Positions 46,835 to 55,714 of a DNA stretch of 64,000 nucleotides are shown piece after piece. The position numbers and the translations under genes were made by a program. Within the stretch, counting starts at the first letter, position 1; each line of letters opens with the position of its first letter. This DNA comes from Pedobacter sp. Leaf170 (lineage in GTDB: Bacteria; Bacteroidota; Bacteroidia; Sphingobacteriales; Sphingobacteriaceae), in contig NZ_CAKLBP010000007.1 of the NCBI RefSeq assembly GCF_920984665.1, forward strand, positions 1 through 64,000, written 5' to 3'. A model generated the notes under the pieces. The model saw nothing but the letters and a program-made list of their open reading frames with translations, did no database searches and was not told where the DNA came from.

Positions 46835-47863
46835 ATGAACATCAAACTAATCTTTTCTATCATTTTATTTCTGCTTGTAAAAAATTCTGGCGCACAAACT
46901 TTCACCAATCCATTGCTTCCGGCTGGTGCCGACCCATATAGTTTTTATAAAGATGGCTATTTCTACTATACCCATACCACCGGCAACCGTATAGAATTAT
47001 GGAAAAGTAAAAGCCTGGAAGGATTAAAAGATGCACCACATAAAACCATTTGGAAAGCACCCGCCAGCGGACCCTATTCTAAACAAATCTGGGCACCAGA
47101 GGTGATGTTTTTGCAAGGTAAATGGTATGCTTATTTTGCTGCTGATGATGGTAAAAACGAAAACCACAGAATGTTTGTACTGGAGAATTCATCTGCCGAT
47201 CCGATGGCGGGTGAATGGATTTTTAAAGGTCAGATAACCGATAAAACAAATAAATGGGCAATTGATGGAGATGTAGTTGCCATCAAAAATAACTTGTACA
47301 TGGTTTGGTCTGGTTGGGAAGGCGACACCAATGGAAAGCAGGAAATCTATATCGCCCGGTTAAAAAATCCATGGACGGTTGAATCAGAAAGAATCAAGAT
47401 ATCTACGCCGGCTTTTGAATGGGAAAAACATGGCGATTTAAATTCTGCCGATAATCCACCGCATGTAGATGTTAATGAAGGACCTCAGTTTTTAATCCGT
47501 GGAAATAAAATCATGGTTGTTTATTCAGCCAGTGGCTGTTGGACTGATTTTTACGCCTTGGGAATGCTATCAGCTGATATTAATTCAGATTTTCTTAATC
47601 CAAAATCGTGGGTGAAGAGTACAAAGCCATTATTCAGTAAATCAGAAGAAAATGGCGTTTATGCACCGGGTCATAATTCATTTTTTAAATCTCCTGATGG
47701 AAACGAAGAGTGGATTTTATATCACGCAAATGATAAGCCTGGACAAGGTTGTGGTGGATTTCGATCGCCACGGGCGCAAAAATTTACCTGGAACACAGAT
47801 GGTACACCAAATTTTGGAATCCCGGTTAAAACCGGTGTTGCGTTAAAAGCGCCATCAATGTAA
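46835..47863 (+). CDS. Secreted GH43-family glycoside hydrolase
   Basis: This 342-residue protein has a signal peptide ending near SGAQ. The five-bladed propeller of GH43 is seen: GADPYSFYKDGYFYY with the catalytic-base Asp, IWAPEVMFLQGKWYAYF, AIDGDVVAIKNNLYMVWSGW with the transition-state Asp, NEGPQFL with the acid Glu, and GHNSFFKSPDG near the end. Family members act on arabinose- or xylose-containing glycans, mostly arabinofuranosidases. It stands alone, without SusC/D genes at hand. The role is inferred from the family, not from context. Confidence 0.85.
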   Translation: MNIKLIFSIILFLLVKNSGAQTFTNPLLPAGADPYSFYKDGYFYYTHTTGNRIELWKSKSLEGLKDAPHKTIWKAPASGPYSKQIWAPEVMFLQGKWYAYFAADDGKNENHRMFVLENSSADPMAGEWIFKGQITDKTNKWAIDGDVVAIKNNLYMVWSGWEGDTNGKQEIYIARLKNPWTVESERIKISTPAFEWEKHGDLNSADNPPHVDVNEGPQFLIRGNKIMVVYSASGCWTDFYALGMLSADINSDFLNPKSWVKSTKPLFSKSEENGVYAPGHNSFFKSPDGNEEWILYHANDKPGQGCGGFRSPRAQKFTWNTDGTPNFGIPVKTGVALKAPSM

Positions 47864-48137
47864 AAAGATTGCAGTTTAAAATCAATTTCCTTTTTTCATT
47901 TGGGCAAAACTAAGTTCTGTTCGCCATCTATTACCGATAAACCGGCAGATTTTATAACTATTCTTATACAAAAACTGCAAGATTGATTATTACTCATTTA
48001 ATAAATTAATGTAGCTTGCAAGCATCTTATTATAAGCACTTTACTTATTTTTATTTGGCTGTTTCTGCACCTGCCAATTAATCTATGTTATTTTTTATTT
48101 AGATTTTTTCAGATTTAGTGTAACACTTTTTAATAAG

Positions 48138-48749
48138 TTGCGACTAGGATATAGAAGCACCTTAAATATTGGAAAATTAAAGCTCTTGCAATTGCCACCT
48201 TTAGAACAAACAACCGATAAGTATTTGATAGATTTATGCCTTAATGGGCGTGATGAAGGCTATACGGGCTTATACAATCGTTATTCGAGGCAGGTTTATA
48301 ATTCTATCAGCCGTATTGTAAGCCATAGTGGCGAGGCTGAAGATATTCTTCAAGATACTTTTTGCGCAGTATTTAACGAGGTTGGTAAGCTTGCAAATGT
48401 TTCTAGTGTGGAGGCTTGGGTAAGGCGATTGGCGATTAATCGTTCTATTTCTCACATCCGAAGAAGAAAAATGACTTTTTCTGATTTAGGCGAAATGGAT
48501 ATGCCCGATGAAATTGAAGATGGTACCAATGCTGATATTTTTGATGCAAGAGTTGATGATGTTAGAAAAAGTATAGAGGAATTGCCCGAAGGATATAAAA
48601 CAATTGTTAACCTGCACATTTTTGAAAAACTTACCCATGAGGAAATTGCAGTGATGCTCGATTTGACAGCAACAAATGTTAGAACTCAATATCATAGGGC
48701 TAAAAAGAAGATTTTATTATCATTAAAAGATAAATGTTATTATGAGTGA
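48138..48749 (+). CDS. ECF-type RNA polymerase sigma factor
   Basis: The reading frame has sigma-70 region 2 (GYTGLYNRYSRQVYNSI, EDILQDTFCAVFNEV) and region 4 (LPEGYKTIVNLHIFEKLTHEEIAVMLDL). No ATG exists before region 2, so the start must be a non-ATG codon. TTG 48138 gives 203 residues; TTG 48186, giving an LQLPPLEQTTDKY start, is an equally good choice. It is the first gene of the sigma operon and overlaps the next gene by 8 nt. It most likely activates its own operon when released by the membrane protein. Confidence 0.9.
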   Translation: MRLGYRSTLNIGKLKLLQLPPLEQTTDKYLIDLCLNGRDEGYTGLYNRYSRQVYNSISRIVSHSGEAEDILQDTFCAVFNEVGKLANVSSVEAWVRRLAINRSISHIRRRKMTFSDLGEMDMPDEIEDGTNADIFDARVDDVRKSIEELPEGYKTIVNLHIFEKLTHEEIAVMLDLTATNVRTQYHRAKKKILLSLKDKCYYE

Positions 48750-49521
48750 TGAGATAAGAGATTTTGTAGACAGGAATAGGGAGGAATTTGATCACCTTGA
48801 AGCGCCGGCTTTTGATTTGGCACGCTTTAAAAATACGCTTCCTAAAAAAGAAGTTTTAATAAAGAAATTGCCTTTTTATAAATCGCCAAAATGGTTGGCA
48901 GCAGCATGCGTATTAATTGTGGTGGCTACAAGCTGGTTGGTTTATCAACAAAAAACAGCTGTTGAAACTGTTTACACAAAAACAAAAACGGTAAAAAAAG
49001 AAGCAATAATTAATGCTCCTGTTGCTGTGGTAAAAGATGCGCAGCCTAAAGCAAATGCTAAAGAAAATCAGGTTTCTTTTGTGAGTTTAAATAGCGAACC
49101 AAAGCAAAAGAAAACTAAACCGAATGTTAATGTTGATGAATATAAGGGGCTGAGAGACAGTAGCTCAGCAAGTATGAGGTTGTTAGCTATTATGGAAATT
49201 GAAAAATCGGACAACATCAATAACAAAACAATTGATATGCTTTCCAAAACTTTAAACCACGATGGTAACACTAACGTTAGACTTGCGGCATTGAGTGTGT
49301 TGCAAAAATACAGTTTCGATAGTCATGTAGCATCACTTTTAGTTAAATCTTTAGATAAACAAAACGACCCAATAGTTCAGCTTGGCTTGCTTGGCTCTGT
49401 TGGAAAAATGAAAAATGTAAATATTGACGAAAAACTTTACGCACTTGCAAATAATCCGGAAACATTTGTAGCCGTAAGGGATGAAGCCAATAAAATATTA
49501 TTAAATCAAGACAAATTATAA
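48742..49521 (+). CDS. Membrane protein with HEAT repeats, putative anti-sigma factor
   Basis: This 259-residue protein has a cytoplasmic acidic N-terminus (about 1-48; EIRDFVDRNREEFDHLEAP) of the type seen in anti-sigma factors, and one membrane helix at about 50-68 (WLAAACVLIVVATSWLVY). The periplasmic part has two to three HEAT-like repeats (VRLAALSVLQKY and VQLGLLGSVGKM). The zinc-binding HxxxCxxC motif of ZAS-type anti-sigmas is absent. The overlap with the sigma gene is typical for regulator pairs. A HEAT-type periplasmic sensor is unusual. Confidence 0.7.
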   Translation: MSDEIRDFVDRNREEFDHLEAPAFDLARFKNTLPKKEVLIKKLPFYKSPKWLAAACVLIVVATSWLVYQQKTAVETVYTKTKTVKKEAIINAPVAVVKDAQPKANAKENQVSFVSLNSEPKQKKTKPNVNVDEYKGLRDSSSASMRLLAIMEIEKSDNINNKTIDMLSKTLNHDGNTNVRLAALSVLQKYSFDSHVASLLVKSLDKQNDPIVQLGLLGSVGKMKNVNIDEKLYALANNPETFVAVRDEANKILLNQDKL

Positions 49522-49545
49522 ACCTTATTAAAAGAAATAGAAATT

Positions 49546-50466
49546 ATGAAAAAGCAATTTATCGTTCTTCTTTCTTTGCTTTCGATTACGTTATCGGTAT
49601 CTGCACAGAAAGAATACAAATTAAGTAAATCATCAGGCCAACTAAATATTAATGTTTCTGGTGCCATAATAGAAGGTTACAGTGGAAACGAAATTGTTTT
49701 CTCTATGCCAACCCGGAAAAATGAAGTTGTGGATGAGAGAGCAAAAGGTTTAAGGGTAATTACAGGTTCTGGCTTTGTAGATAACACAGGCTTAGGAATA
49801 GATGTTACTGAAAAAGGTGGTGAAATCGTTGTAAACGCAGTAGACAAAAATCTTGATGGAATTTTAACTATTAAAGTTCCTCAAAATATAAAAATCAAGT
49901 TTTCAAATCAAAGTAATATGTATCATTCTGATTTGATGCTGAAAAACCTTAAAAATGAAATCGAAATTTCTACAAGTTATAATAAAATCAAACTTGAAAA
50001 TAATAGTGGTCCGATGAGTATTAAATCTCTATTCGGAGACATTGATGCTTCATTTCAAAACGAAATCAAAGGCCCGGTTTCTATCATTTCAGTTTATGGC
50101 CACGTTGATGTGCTTTTGCCTACTAACGTTAAAGCAAATGTAGAATTGTCTTCTGGTTACGGCAAGCTATATGCTGCTGATGAACTTAAAATTGCGATTG
50201 ACAAAACTGAAAGAACGCAAACAGAACAGCAAGCGAGTGCTAAAAATACCAATGGAAATACGGTAGTGAATGGAATAAGAATTGCCGAAGGTGTGAGCAC
50301 TATGACCAGCACATTTAGCGGTGCAAGAAGTGGTTCGATTAATGGGATTGGTTTAGCAGCTTATGGTGGTCGTAGTTCTGAAGATATTAAAGGAACGATT
50401 AATGGCGGCGGCAGCAATTTAATTTTAAAATCGAGCTACGATAATGTTTACCTACGCGTTAAATAA
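49546..50466 (+). CDS. Exported DUF4097-like beta-helix protein
   Basis: This 306-residue protein has a signal peptide (LLSLLSITLSVSAQ). Beta-strand repeats resemble the DUF4097/adhesin-like fold: LKNLKNEIEISTSYNKIKLE, GDIDASFQNEIKGPVSIISVYGHVDVLLP. The protein is the third gene of the sigma operon, 24 bp after the HEAT gene. Such proteins are common in Bacteroidota envelope-stress operons. A Gly/Ser/Thr-rich loop (about 225-285) is the variable part. Function unknown. Confidence 0.7.
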   Translation: MKKQFIVLLSLLSITLSVSAQKEYKLSKSSGQLNINVSGAIIEGYSGNEIVFSMPTRKNEVVDERAKGLRVITGSGFVDNTGLGIDVTEKGGEIVVNAVDKNLDGILTIKVPQNIKIKFSNQSNMYHSDLMLKNLKNEIEISTSYNKIKLENNSGPMSIKSLFGDIDASFQNEIKGPVSIISVYGHVDVLLPTNVKANVELSSGYGKLYAADELKIAIDKTERTQTEQQASAKNTNGNTVVNGIRIAEGVSTMTSTFSGARSGSINGIGLAAYGGRSSEDIKGTINGGGSNLILKSSYDNVYLRVK

Positions 50467-50479
50467 CTCTTCAATTTTC

Positions 50480-50520
50480 TAACGGCTCATATATGCTTCC
50501 CGCAAATCTCTGAGCCATTA
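50480..50520 (+). terminator. Hairpin between the two DUF4097-like genes
   Basis: TAACGGCTCA (50480-50489) and TGAGCCATTA (50511-50520) pair with one mismatch. A T tract is weak, so it may be an mRNA stability or partial termination element. Confidence 0.4.
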
Positions 50521-50532
50521 ATATTCTAAATT

Positions 50533-51258
50533 ATGAAACCAATATTGTTTTGGCTATTTACAGCCATAGTGCCTTGTATTGCCTTTTCTCAAAGCAAAAT
50601 CGTTAAAAATTATCCGGTTAATAAGGGTCAAACTGTTTCTTTTAATTTTGATTTCCCGAAAACGGTTCGCTTTAGTACCTGGGATAAAAATGAAGTATCA
50701 GTAGAAGCCACTGTAAAAGTTGAAGGGGTTGATGATAATAGTGTTTTCAGTATTGAGAAAACTGAATCAGATGGTAAAATCGTTATCAAGAACAAATTGG
50801 ATATGGAGAAAATTCCATACAGTTATTTTGTAAGTGTAAACGGCGTTAAACATCGTTTTACAAACAAAGCTGATATGGATGTTTTTATGAAGGAGCAAGG
50901 TAGTTCTGTAAAATCAAACTATCAAACCAGAGATATTGAAATTGTTATTGATGTAAAATTACCGGCAAGTATTAATACAGAAGTTACCTCTGTTTATGGC
51001 TTTGTAGAAGTTCAGGATTTTAAAGGGCCAATTAAAGTTGATGCAACATACGGCGGAATTGAAGCCAAATTAAATCAGCAATTAATTGGAAAGATAAAAA
51101 TGACCAACCGCTTTGGTAAAATTTATACCAATTTAGATTTAAAACCTAACGAATTAAAAGAAGAGCGTTTCTACACCGCAATAAATGCTACACCAGGTAA
51201 AGGACCGAGTTATGATTTCAATTCATCTTACGGGAATATTTATTTAAGAAATCCATAA
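50533..51258 (+). CDS. Exported DUF4097-like protein
   Basis: This 241-residue protein has a signal peptide (FWLFTAIVPCIAFS). Repeats PASINTEVTSVYGFVEVQDFKGPIKVDATYGGIEAKL and SSYGNIYLR at the end match its upstream neighbour in pattern. The two proteins are paralogues and probably share a function in the envelope. It is co-directional in the sigma operon, 66 bp downstream, after a hairpin. Confidence 0.7.
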   Translation: MKPILFWLFTAIVPCIAFSQSKIVKNYPVNKGQTVSFNFDFPKTVRFSTWDKNEVSVEATVKVEGVDDNSVFSIEKTESDGKIVIKNKLDMEKIPYSYFVSVNGVKHRFTNKADMDVFMKEQGSSVKSNYQTRDIEIVIDVKLPASINTEVTSVYGFVEVQDFKGPIKVDATYGGIEAKLNQQLIGKIKMTNRFGKIYTNLDLKPNELKEERFYTAINATPGKGPSYDFNSSYGNIYLRNP

Positions 51259-51275
51259 TATTCTAATCTCATTTT

Positions 51276-51368
51276 ATGATTAGGGCTTATAATTGAAATA
51301 AATTTTTTGTCAGATGCAACGTTTCAAAAATTATTTCGTCTTATCTGAAGTTATTATGCCCTAATCAT
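51276..51368 (+). terminator. Long imperfect inverted repeat before the outer-membrane receptor gene
   Basis: ATGATTAGGGC (51276-51286) and GCCCTAATCAT (51358-51368) are perfect 11-bp arms about 71 nt apart, with further inner complementarity (TCAGAT/ATCTGA and GAAATAAATTTT/AAAATTATTTC-like). The RNA could form a long stem ahead of 51398 and either end the sigma-operon transcript or regulate the receptor gene. Confidence 0.45.
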
Positions 51369-51397
51369 TCTTTATTTACATCTACCTACCAAATTAC

Positions 51398-53860
51398 ATG
51401 CGAAATCCTAAATTATCACTCCTCAAAAAAAAATGCTTTCAAATTATTTTCCTTTTCCTTTGCACTCTGTTTTACAGTGTTTCATTTGCACAACAAAACC
51501 CAATTGCTGTTAAAGGAGAAGTAATTGATTCAGCATCAAAAAAACCGTTAGAATTTATAACCCTTGCCATTAAAAAAGATGGCGTTGTGGTTAAAACGAC
51601 TGTCACATCAGAGAAAGGTTTGTTCGAGTTTAGCAACATTGCTTCAGGAAAATATACCTTAACTGCAATAGCCGTTGGTTACAATTCTAAAACGCTAAAC
51701 TTTGAATTGAATGAAACGAAAAACACTTTCGATGCCGGGGAAATTAGTGTCGCCTCGCAAGTAAACAATCTTAATGAAGTTGCTGTGAATGCTATGCGGC
51801 CAATAATTAAGCAAGAAGTTGACAGAATTAGCTATGACATACAGGCCGACCCGGAAAGCAAAGTTCTGACTGCACTGGATATGATGCGGAAAGTGCCATT
51901 GTTATCATTAGATGCTGATGATAACATCAAACTTAAAGGTAGTGGAAACTATAAAATTCTCATAAACGGAAAACCATCGAGTATGGTTGCCCGAAGTCCG
52001 AAAGATGTTTTGCGTAGCATGCCAGCATCATCTATTCAAAAAATAGAGGTGATTACAACACCACCGGCAAAATATGATAGTGAGGGTTTAGCTGGTATCA
52101 TTAACATCATCACCAATAAAAAAATTGATAATGGTTATAGTGGAAGCTTAAATCTTCGTCACCAATTTCCCGTTGGCGGTCCTGGAATTGGTGGTTTTTT
52201 AACCGTAAAGCAAGGTAAACTGGGTATTACAGCTTATGGCGGTACCGGTTTTTATTCGTCACCAGAAACTCAGAACACAAATACCAGAACAACCTTAGGT
52301 GCTAATCCATCAGATTTAATAAATATCGGTAGAAGAAAGTTTGATAATAATTACCGTTATGGTGGCGTGGAAATTAGTTTTGAAATTGATACGCTTAACC
52401 TGATAACCGCAGAGATTAACCCATACAGCGGCTACAATAAATCTACTAATAATCAGACTTTTAGATTGAGTTCGCCAGCGCAACTTACCGCTTACGATTT
52501 ATTGGGACAAAACCGCTTTGATTGGAATGGTTTGGATATGACTCTGAATTATCAGCTTGGTTTTAAAAGTAATAAAGAGCGTTTGCTAACTTTCTCATAC
52601 AAATTTAATAATGGGGGCAACCCGCAGAGAAATGAGTTAACATTCTCTAACAGACAAAATTTTACGGAACCAAATTATATACAGCAAAATGATAGCCGTT
52701 CAAAAGAGCAAACCATTCAGTTAGATTACGTTCATCCGGTAGGAAAATTAAATATTGAAGGTGGTTTGAAAGGAATTTTGAGGGATAACAATAGTAATTT
52801 TGAGTACAGACAATTTAATGCCGGCACCGGAGGATTTGAAATTGTACCAGCAAGAACAAATATTTTTGATAACAATCAGGATGTTATTGGCGCCTACAAT
52901 TCCTACTCATACAACCTTACTAATTGGGGTTTTAAAGCTGGCGTTCGGATTGAAGAAACGTTTGTAAAAGCTGATTTTATCAGCAATGCTTCAAATGTTA
53001 ATACCGATTACTTTAACATTATACCATCATTTTCTGTAAACCGGAAGTTTAAAAATCAAAGCAATTTAAATTTTGGTTTTACACAGCGTATCGAGCGACC
53101 GGGAATTGATAATTTAAATCCTTTTGTTGACCGTTCTATTCCAAATTTTGAATCAACCGGAAATCCAGACTTAAAAGCTGTTTTGAGTAATAATTTTGAA
53201 TTGACGTACAGCCGATTTAAGAAAGGCTCTATAAATGCTGGTTTAGCCTATAGTTTTGCTAATAATACCATTCAAACAATATCTATTTACAACGATGTTA
53301 ATAAAATTACCAGAACAAGTTTCGCCAACGTTGGTAAAAATAAAAACTTGGGTTCCAACATAAATATAAATTATCCATTAACCACAAAGTGGAATTTAAG
53401 CTTAAGCGGCAACCTAGGCTATGCCTGGTTGGAAGGCACAATTAATGGTATGTTGACTAAAAATGAAGGTGTTTCTGGATATGTTTATTTAAACACAGGT
53501 TATAAATTTGAAAAGCAATGGCGAGCAAATGCAAGTTTTAATTATAGCAGTGCTGATGTTTTATTACAAGGCCGTTCTGGTGAATATTATTACATGTCGT
53601 TTAGTGGAAGCAAGGAAATTATTAAAGATAAGTTAACGATTTCGGCAGGTATAAATAATCCATTTATAAAATACCGGATTTATGAAACGCTAACTGAAGG
53701 ACCAAATTTTACACAGCGTTACCGTGGCGAAAACTACAATCGTTCGTTTAACATGAGTTTAAACTGGAAATTTGGAAAGCTGAAGGATTCTATTAAAAAG
53801 AGCCAAAGAAGCATCAGTAATGATGATGTGAAATCAAGCGGTAGCAAATCAGGAAGTTAA
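51398..53860 (+). CDS. Outer-membrane beta-barrel protein, TonB-receptor-like
   Basis: This 820-residue protein has a signal peptide ending at SFAQ, a carboxypeptidase-regulatory-like beta domain (VKGEVIDSASKKPLEFITLAI), and a plug with MMRKVPLLSLDADDNIKLKGSGNYKILINGKP, SSIQKIEVITTPPAKYDSEGLAGIINI. A large barrel (about 250-800) follows. The plug and barrel match the outer membrane beta-barrel family (OMP_b-brl_3 type) rather than SusC. It is the last gene of the sigma cluster (gap 139 bp with a long inverted repeat) and probably its main target. The substrate is unknown. Confidence 0.85.
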   Translation: MRNPKLSLLKKKCFQIIFLFLCTLFYSVSFAQQNPIAVKGEVIDSASKKPLEFITLAIKKDGVVVKTTVTSEKGLFEFSNIASGKYTLTAIAVGYNSKTLNFELNETKNTFDAGEISVASQVNNLNEVAVNAMRPIIKQEVDRISYDIQADPESKVLTALDMMRKVPLLSLDADDNIKLKGSGNYKILINGKPSSMVARSPKDVLRSMPASSIQKIEVITTPPAKYDSEGLAGIINIITNKKIDNGYSGSLNLRHQFPVGGPGIGGFLTVKQGKLGITAYGGTGFYSSPETQNTNTRTTLGANPSDLINIGRRKFDNNYRYGGVEISFEIDTLNLITAEINPYSGYNKSTNNQTFRLSSPAQLTAYDLLGQNRFDWNGLDMTLNYQLGFKSNKERLLTFSYKFNNGGNPQRNELTFSNRQNFTEPNYIQQNDSRSKEQTIQLDYVHPVGKLNIEGGLKGILRDNNSNFEYRQFNAGTGGFEIVPARTNIFDNNQDVIGAYNSYSYNLTNWGFKAGVRIEETFVKADFISNASNVNTDYFNIIPSFSVNRKFKNQSNLNFGFTQRIERPGIDNLNPFVDRSIPNFESTGNPDLKAVLSNNFELTYSRFKKGSINAGLAYSFANNTIQTISIYNDVNKITRTSFANVGKNKNLGSNININYPLTTKWNLSLSGNLGYAWLEGTINGMLTKNEGVSGYVYLNTGYKFEKQWRANASFNYSSADVLLQGRSGEYYYMSFSGSKEIIKDKLTISAGINNPFIKYRIYETLTEGPNFTQRYRGENYNRSFNMSLNWKFGKLKDSIKKSQRSISNDDVKSSGSKSGS

Positions 53861-53927
53861 TGTTGTAAAGCTGAACATTACGCTGTTATGGATTGGTTTT
53901 ACACATCATCGTCATTCTCTTGAAAGC

Positions 53928-53973
53928 GGGCATCTTAAAGCGTAACGAAATAATAATATGCTTTAAGATGCCC
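53928..53973. terminator. Perfect 14-bp hairpin between convergent genes
   Basis: GGGCATCTTAAAGC (53928-53941) and GCTTTAAGATGCCC (53960-53973) pair perfectly with an 18-nt loop, between the receptor and the thioredoxin-like gene. T tracts are absent. Flanking CGTCATTCTC-like sequence suggests a REP-type element acting as terminator. Confidence 0.6.
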
Positions 53974-54020
53974 AGTCAAGCTGAGCCTGACGGCCTCTCT
54001 AAATATTATTTCTTAAACAC

Positions 54021-55271
54021 TTACTCATTCAATAAACTATCCACTTCCTTATTAAACTCCTCTACAAATGCAGTATAAAATTTTCCGGTTGCTGGTCCGC
54101 TATAACCGGTATGAATCTTGGCAACTTCGCCTTTTTTGTTAATAAATATGGTTGTTGGGAACGATAAGAAGTTATTCAATGCAGGTAAAGATTCAGAAAC
54201 TAATTTTTTATCTGGTTTACCGGCAATCACCTGGTCGTATTTTATATCAAACTTCTCACGGAAACCGTTAATGGCTTTCTTTAAATAAGCAGAATCCAAT
54301 TGCCTTTCGTAATGGATTGCAATTACTTCAACACCTCTCTTCTTGTTTTCTTTGTACCAAGGTGCAATAAACGAGGCTTCATCAACGCAATTTGGGCACC
54401 ATGTTCCGGTAATGGTTATGATAACAGGTTTACCACGGTATTTTTCATCACTCAGTGAAATCTTTTTTCCGTTAACATCCGGAAAAGAAAAGTCTAAAGT
54501 TTTGTAACCCTCTTTCAAATAGGTTAGTTTATAAGCATCAGGTAACTCAGCATTCTGGTTTTGGATACCTGTAAAAGCTATACTTCCTCTTGAATTTATA
54601 GATTCTCCGGTAATTTCTCCCTTTTGAGAAAAACTGCCTTTGTAGTAAGCAGGAGCCATGCCAATAAAACTGGATAAGTAAAAGTTATTACCTTCCACTA
54701 TACCTTCCAGATAACGCGAATCTCCTGTAACTCTTAAAAAAGTTCCTGTTAATTTATTACCAGTTTGCTTAAAAACACCAACAGATTTTTCGTCTTTTCC
54801 GCTTGGATTTTTGAAAGTGACATCATAAGTGCCAGAAAAATTTGCTGCAGGTTTTTCTCCAGAAGTTTTAAACCTAAAATTTTCACCTTTTTTTGCAATT
54901 AAAGCCAGTGGTTTTCCAGAATTATCTTGCTTTCTTAACGTACCTGTTAAAGAATCGCCTGTAAGCTTTACCGCAATTTCGTTATCAAACTGGTCCAATT
55001 TTATCCTTAAAGAATCATCCTTCTGATAGACTTTACCACCATCAAAACGTTCATCGCCATTAAGAAAAACTATTTTGTCATTATTAATTTCGAAGTTAAA
55101 AGGAACTTCTACACCAGGCTTAATTTGAAAAAGACCTCTCCAATTGCCATTTGCAGTTTTGTTAACCGTTGATGATATTTTAGATGGTTGCAGTTTTTTA
55201 TTGGTTTGGGCATGTGCATTTATTATGCTTAAGCCCAAGCTTAATATGATGAGTATTGACTTTATTTTCAT
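54021..55271 (-). CDS. TlpA-type thioredoxin with N-terminal beta domain
   Basis: This 416-residue protein has a signal peptide ending in AHAQ. The N-terminal two-thirds (about 35-240) is a beta-rich lipocalin-like region (GTLRKQDNSGKPLALIAKKGEN, GVFKQTGNKLTGTFLRVTGD). The C-terminal TlpA/AhpC-like domain has GTWCPNCVDEA at about 287-297 (active WCPNC) and LPALNNFLSFPTTIFI with the cis-Pro equivalent. It works as a periplasmic thiol-disulfide reductase. It is divergent from the SAM-riboswitch unit. Confidence 0.88.
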   Translation of the reverse strand: MKIKSILIILSLGLSIINAHAQTNKKLQPSKISSTVNKTANGNWRGLFQIKPGVEVPFNFEINNDKIVFLNGDERFDGGKVYQKDDSLRIKLDQFDNEIAVKLTGDSLTGTLRKQDNSGKPLALIAKKGENFRFKTSGEKPAANFSGTYDVTFKNPSGKDEKSVGVFKQTGNKLTGTFLRVTGDSRYLEGIVEGNNFYLSSFIGMAPAYYKGSFSQKGEITGESINSRGSIAFTGIQNQNAELPDAYKLTYLKEGYKTLDFSFPDVNGKKISLSDEKYRGKPVIITITGTWCPNCVDEASFIAPWYKENKKRGVEVIAIHYERQLDSAYLKKAINGFREKFDIKYDQVIAGKPDKKLVSESLPALNNFLSFPTTIFINKKGEVAKIHTGYSGPATGKFYTAFVEEFNKEVDSLLNE

Positions 55272-55338
55272 GGGATGATTTTTAATTCCGGCTCAAAGGT
55301 AAGCACTTAAAATAATATTTTCAATAAAATCTATAGAA

Positions 55339-55371
55339 TTTGTAGACTATTAAAAAAATATACTATCTTTG
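55339..55371 (+). promoter_or_regulatory. Bacteroidota promoter of the SAM-riboswitch unit
   Basis: TTTG (55339-55342) and TATCTTTG (55364-55371) match the -33 and -7 consensus, with a 21-nt spacer. The predicted start near 55378 is just ahead of the riboswitch. Confidence 0.75.
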
Positions 55372-55390
55372 CAGCAGTTATTTTAAAATG

Positions 55391-55506
55391 CTTATCGAGA
55401 AAGGTGGAGGGAATGGCCCTTTGAAACCTTAGCAACCAGCCTTGTTTGGGTATGGTGCTAATTCCAACCCGTAAAGGGGTAGTTAAGTCAGTTTGATGCT
55501 AAGTAA
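55391..55506 (+). ncRNA. SAM-I (S-box) riboswitch aptamer
   Basis: CTTATCGAGAAAGGTGGAGGGA, then GGCCCTTTGAAACC, TTAGCAACC and GGTGCTAATTCC are the conserved P1/P2/K-turn and P3 core sequences of the S-box aptamer, in the standard order. P1 closes with TGATGCTAAG at about 55495-55504 (with a bulge). In this family SAM binding favours a terminator. One is present at 55528. The controlled unit is the transporter pair at 55840-60452. Confidence 0.9.
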
Positions 55507-55527
55507 ATATTGATGACAATATATGAG

Positions 55528-55560
55528 AGCACTTCTGATTTTTCGGAAGTGCTTTTTTTA
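55528..55560 (+). terminator. Riboswitch expression-platform terminator
   Basis: AGCACTTC (55528-55535) pairs with GAAGTGCT (55546-55553) with a 10-nt loop and is followed by TTTTTTTA. It lies 20-25 nt after the aptamer, as expected for SAM-induced premature termination. Confidence 0.85.
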
Positions 55561-55621
55561 TAAAAGTATTTCTTTGGAATGAAACGATTTGCTTTTTAAA
55601 TGGCTCTTAAAAAATATTTAA

Positions 55622-55714
55622 ATGAAAAAACCTGACGAGCAAAAGTTAAAAATTTCTACAGTTCCTAACTGTAAAACCATCCGAATGTGCATGGAGCTAT
55701 GTTGTAGCTCATAA
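55622..55714 (+). CDS. Candidate 30-residue Cys/Met-rich leader peptide
   Basis: The frame from ATG 55622 to TAA 55714 reads MKKPDEQKLKISTVPN then CKTIRMCMELCCSS. Four Cys and two internal Met fall in the last 14 residues. Its ATG has a strongly A/T-rich upstream sequence, as active Bacteroidota starts do. It lies after the SAM-riboswitch terminator and 125 bp before the SusC gene. A sulfur-amino-acid-rich uORF could act as an attenuation sensor of Cys/Met supply. There is no homology evidence. Confidence 0.45.
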   Translation: MKKPDEQKLKISTVPNCKTIRMCMELCCSS

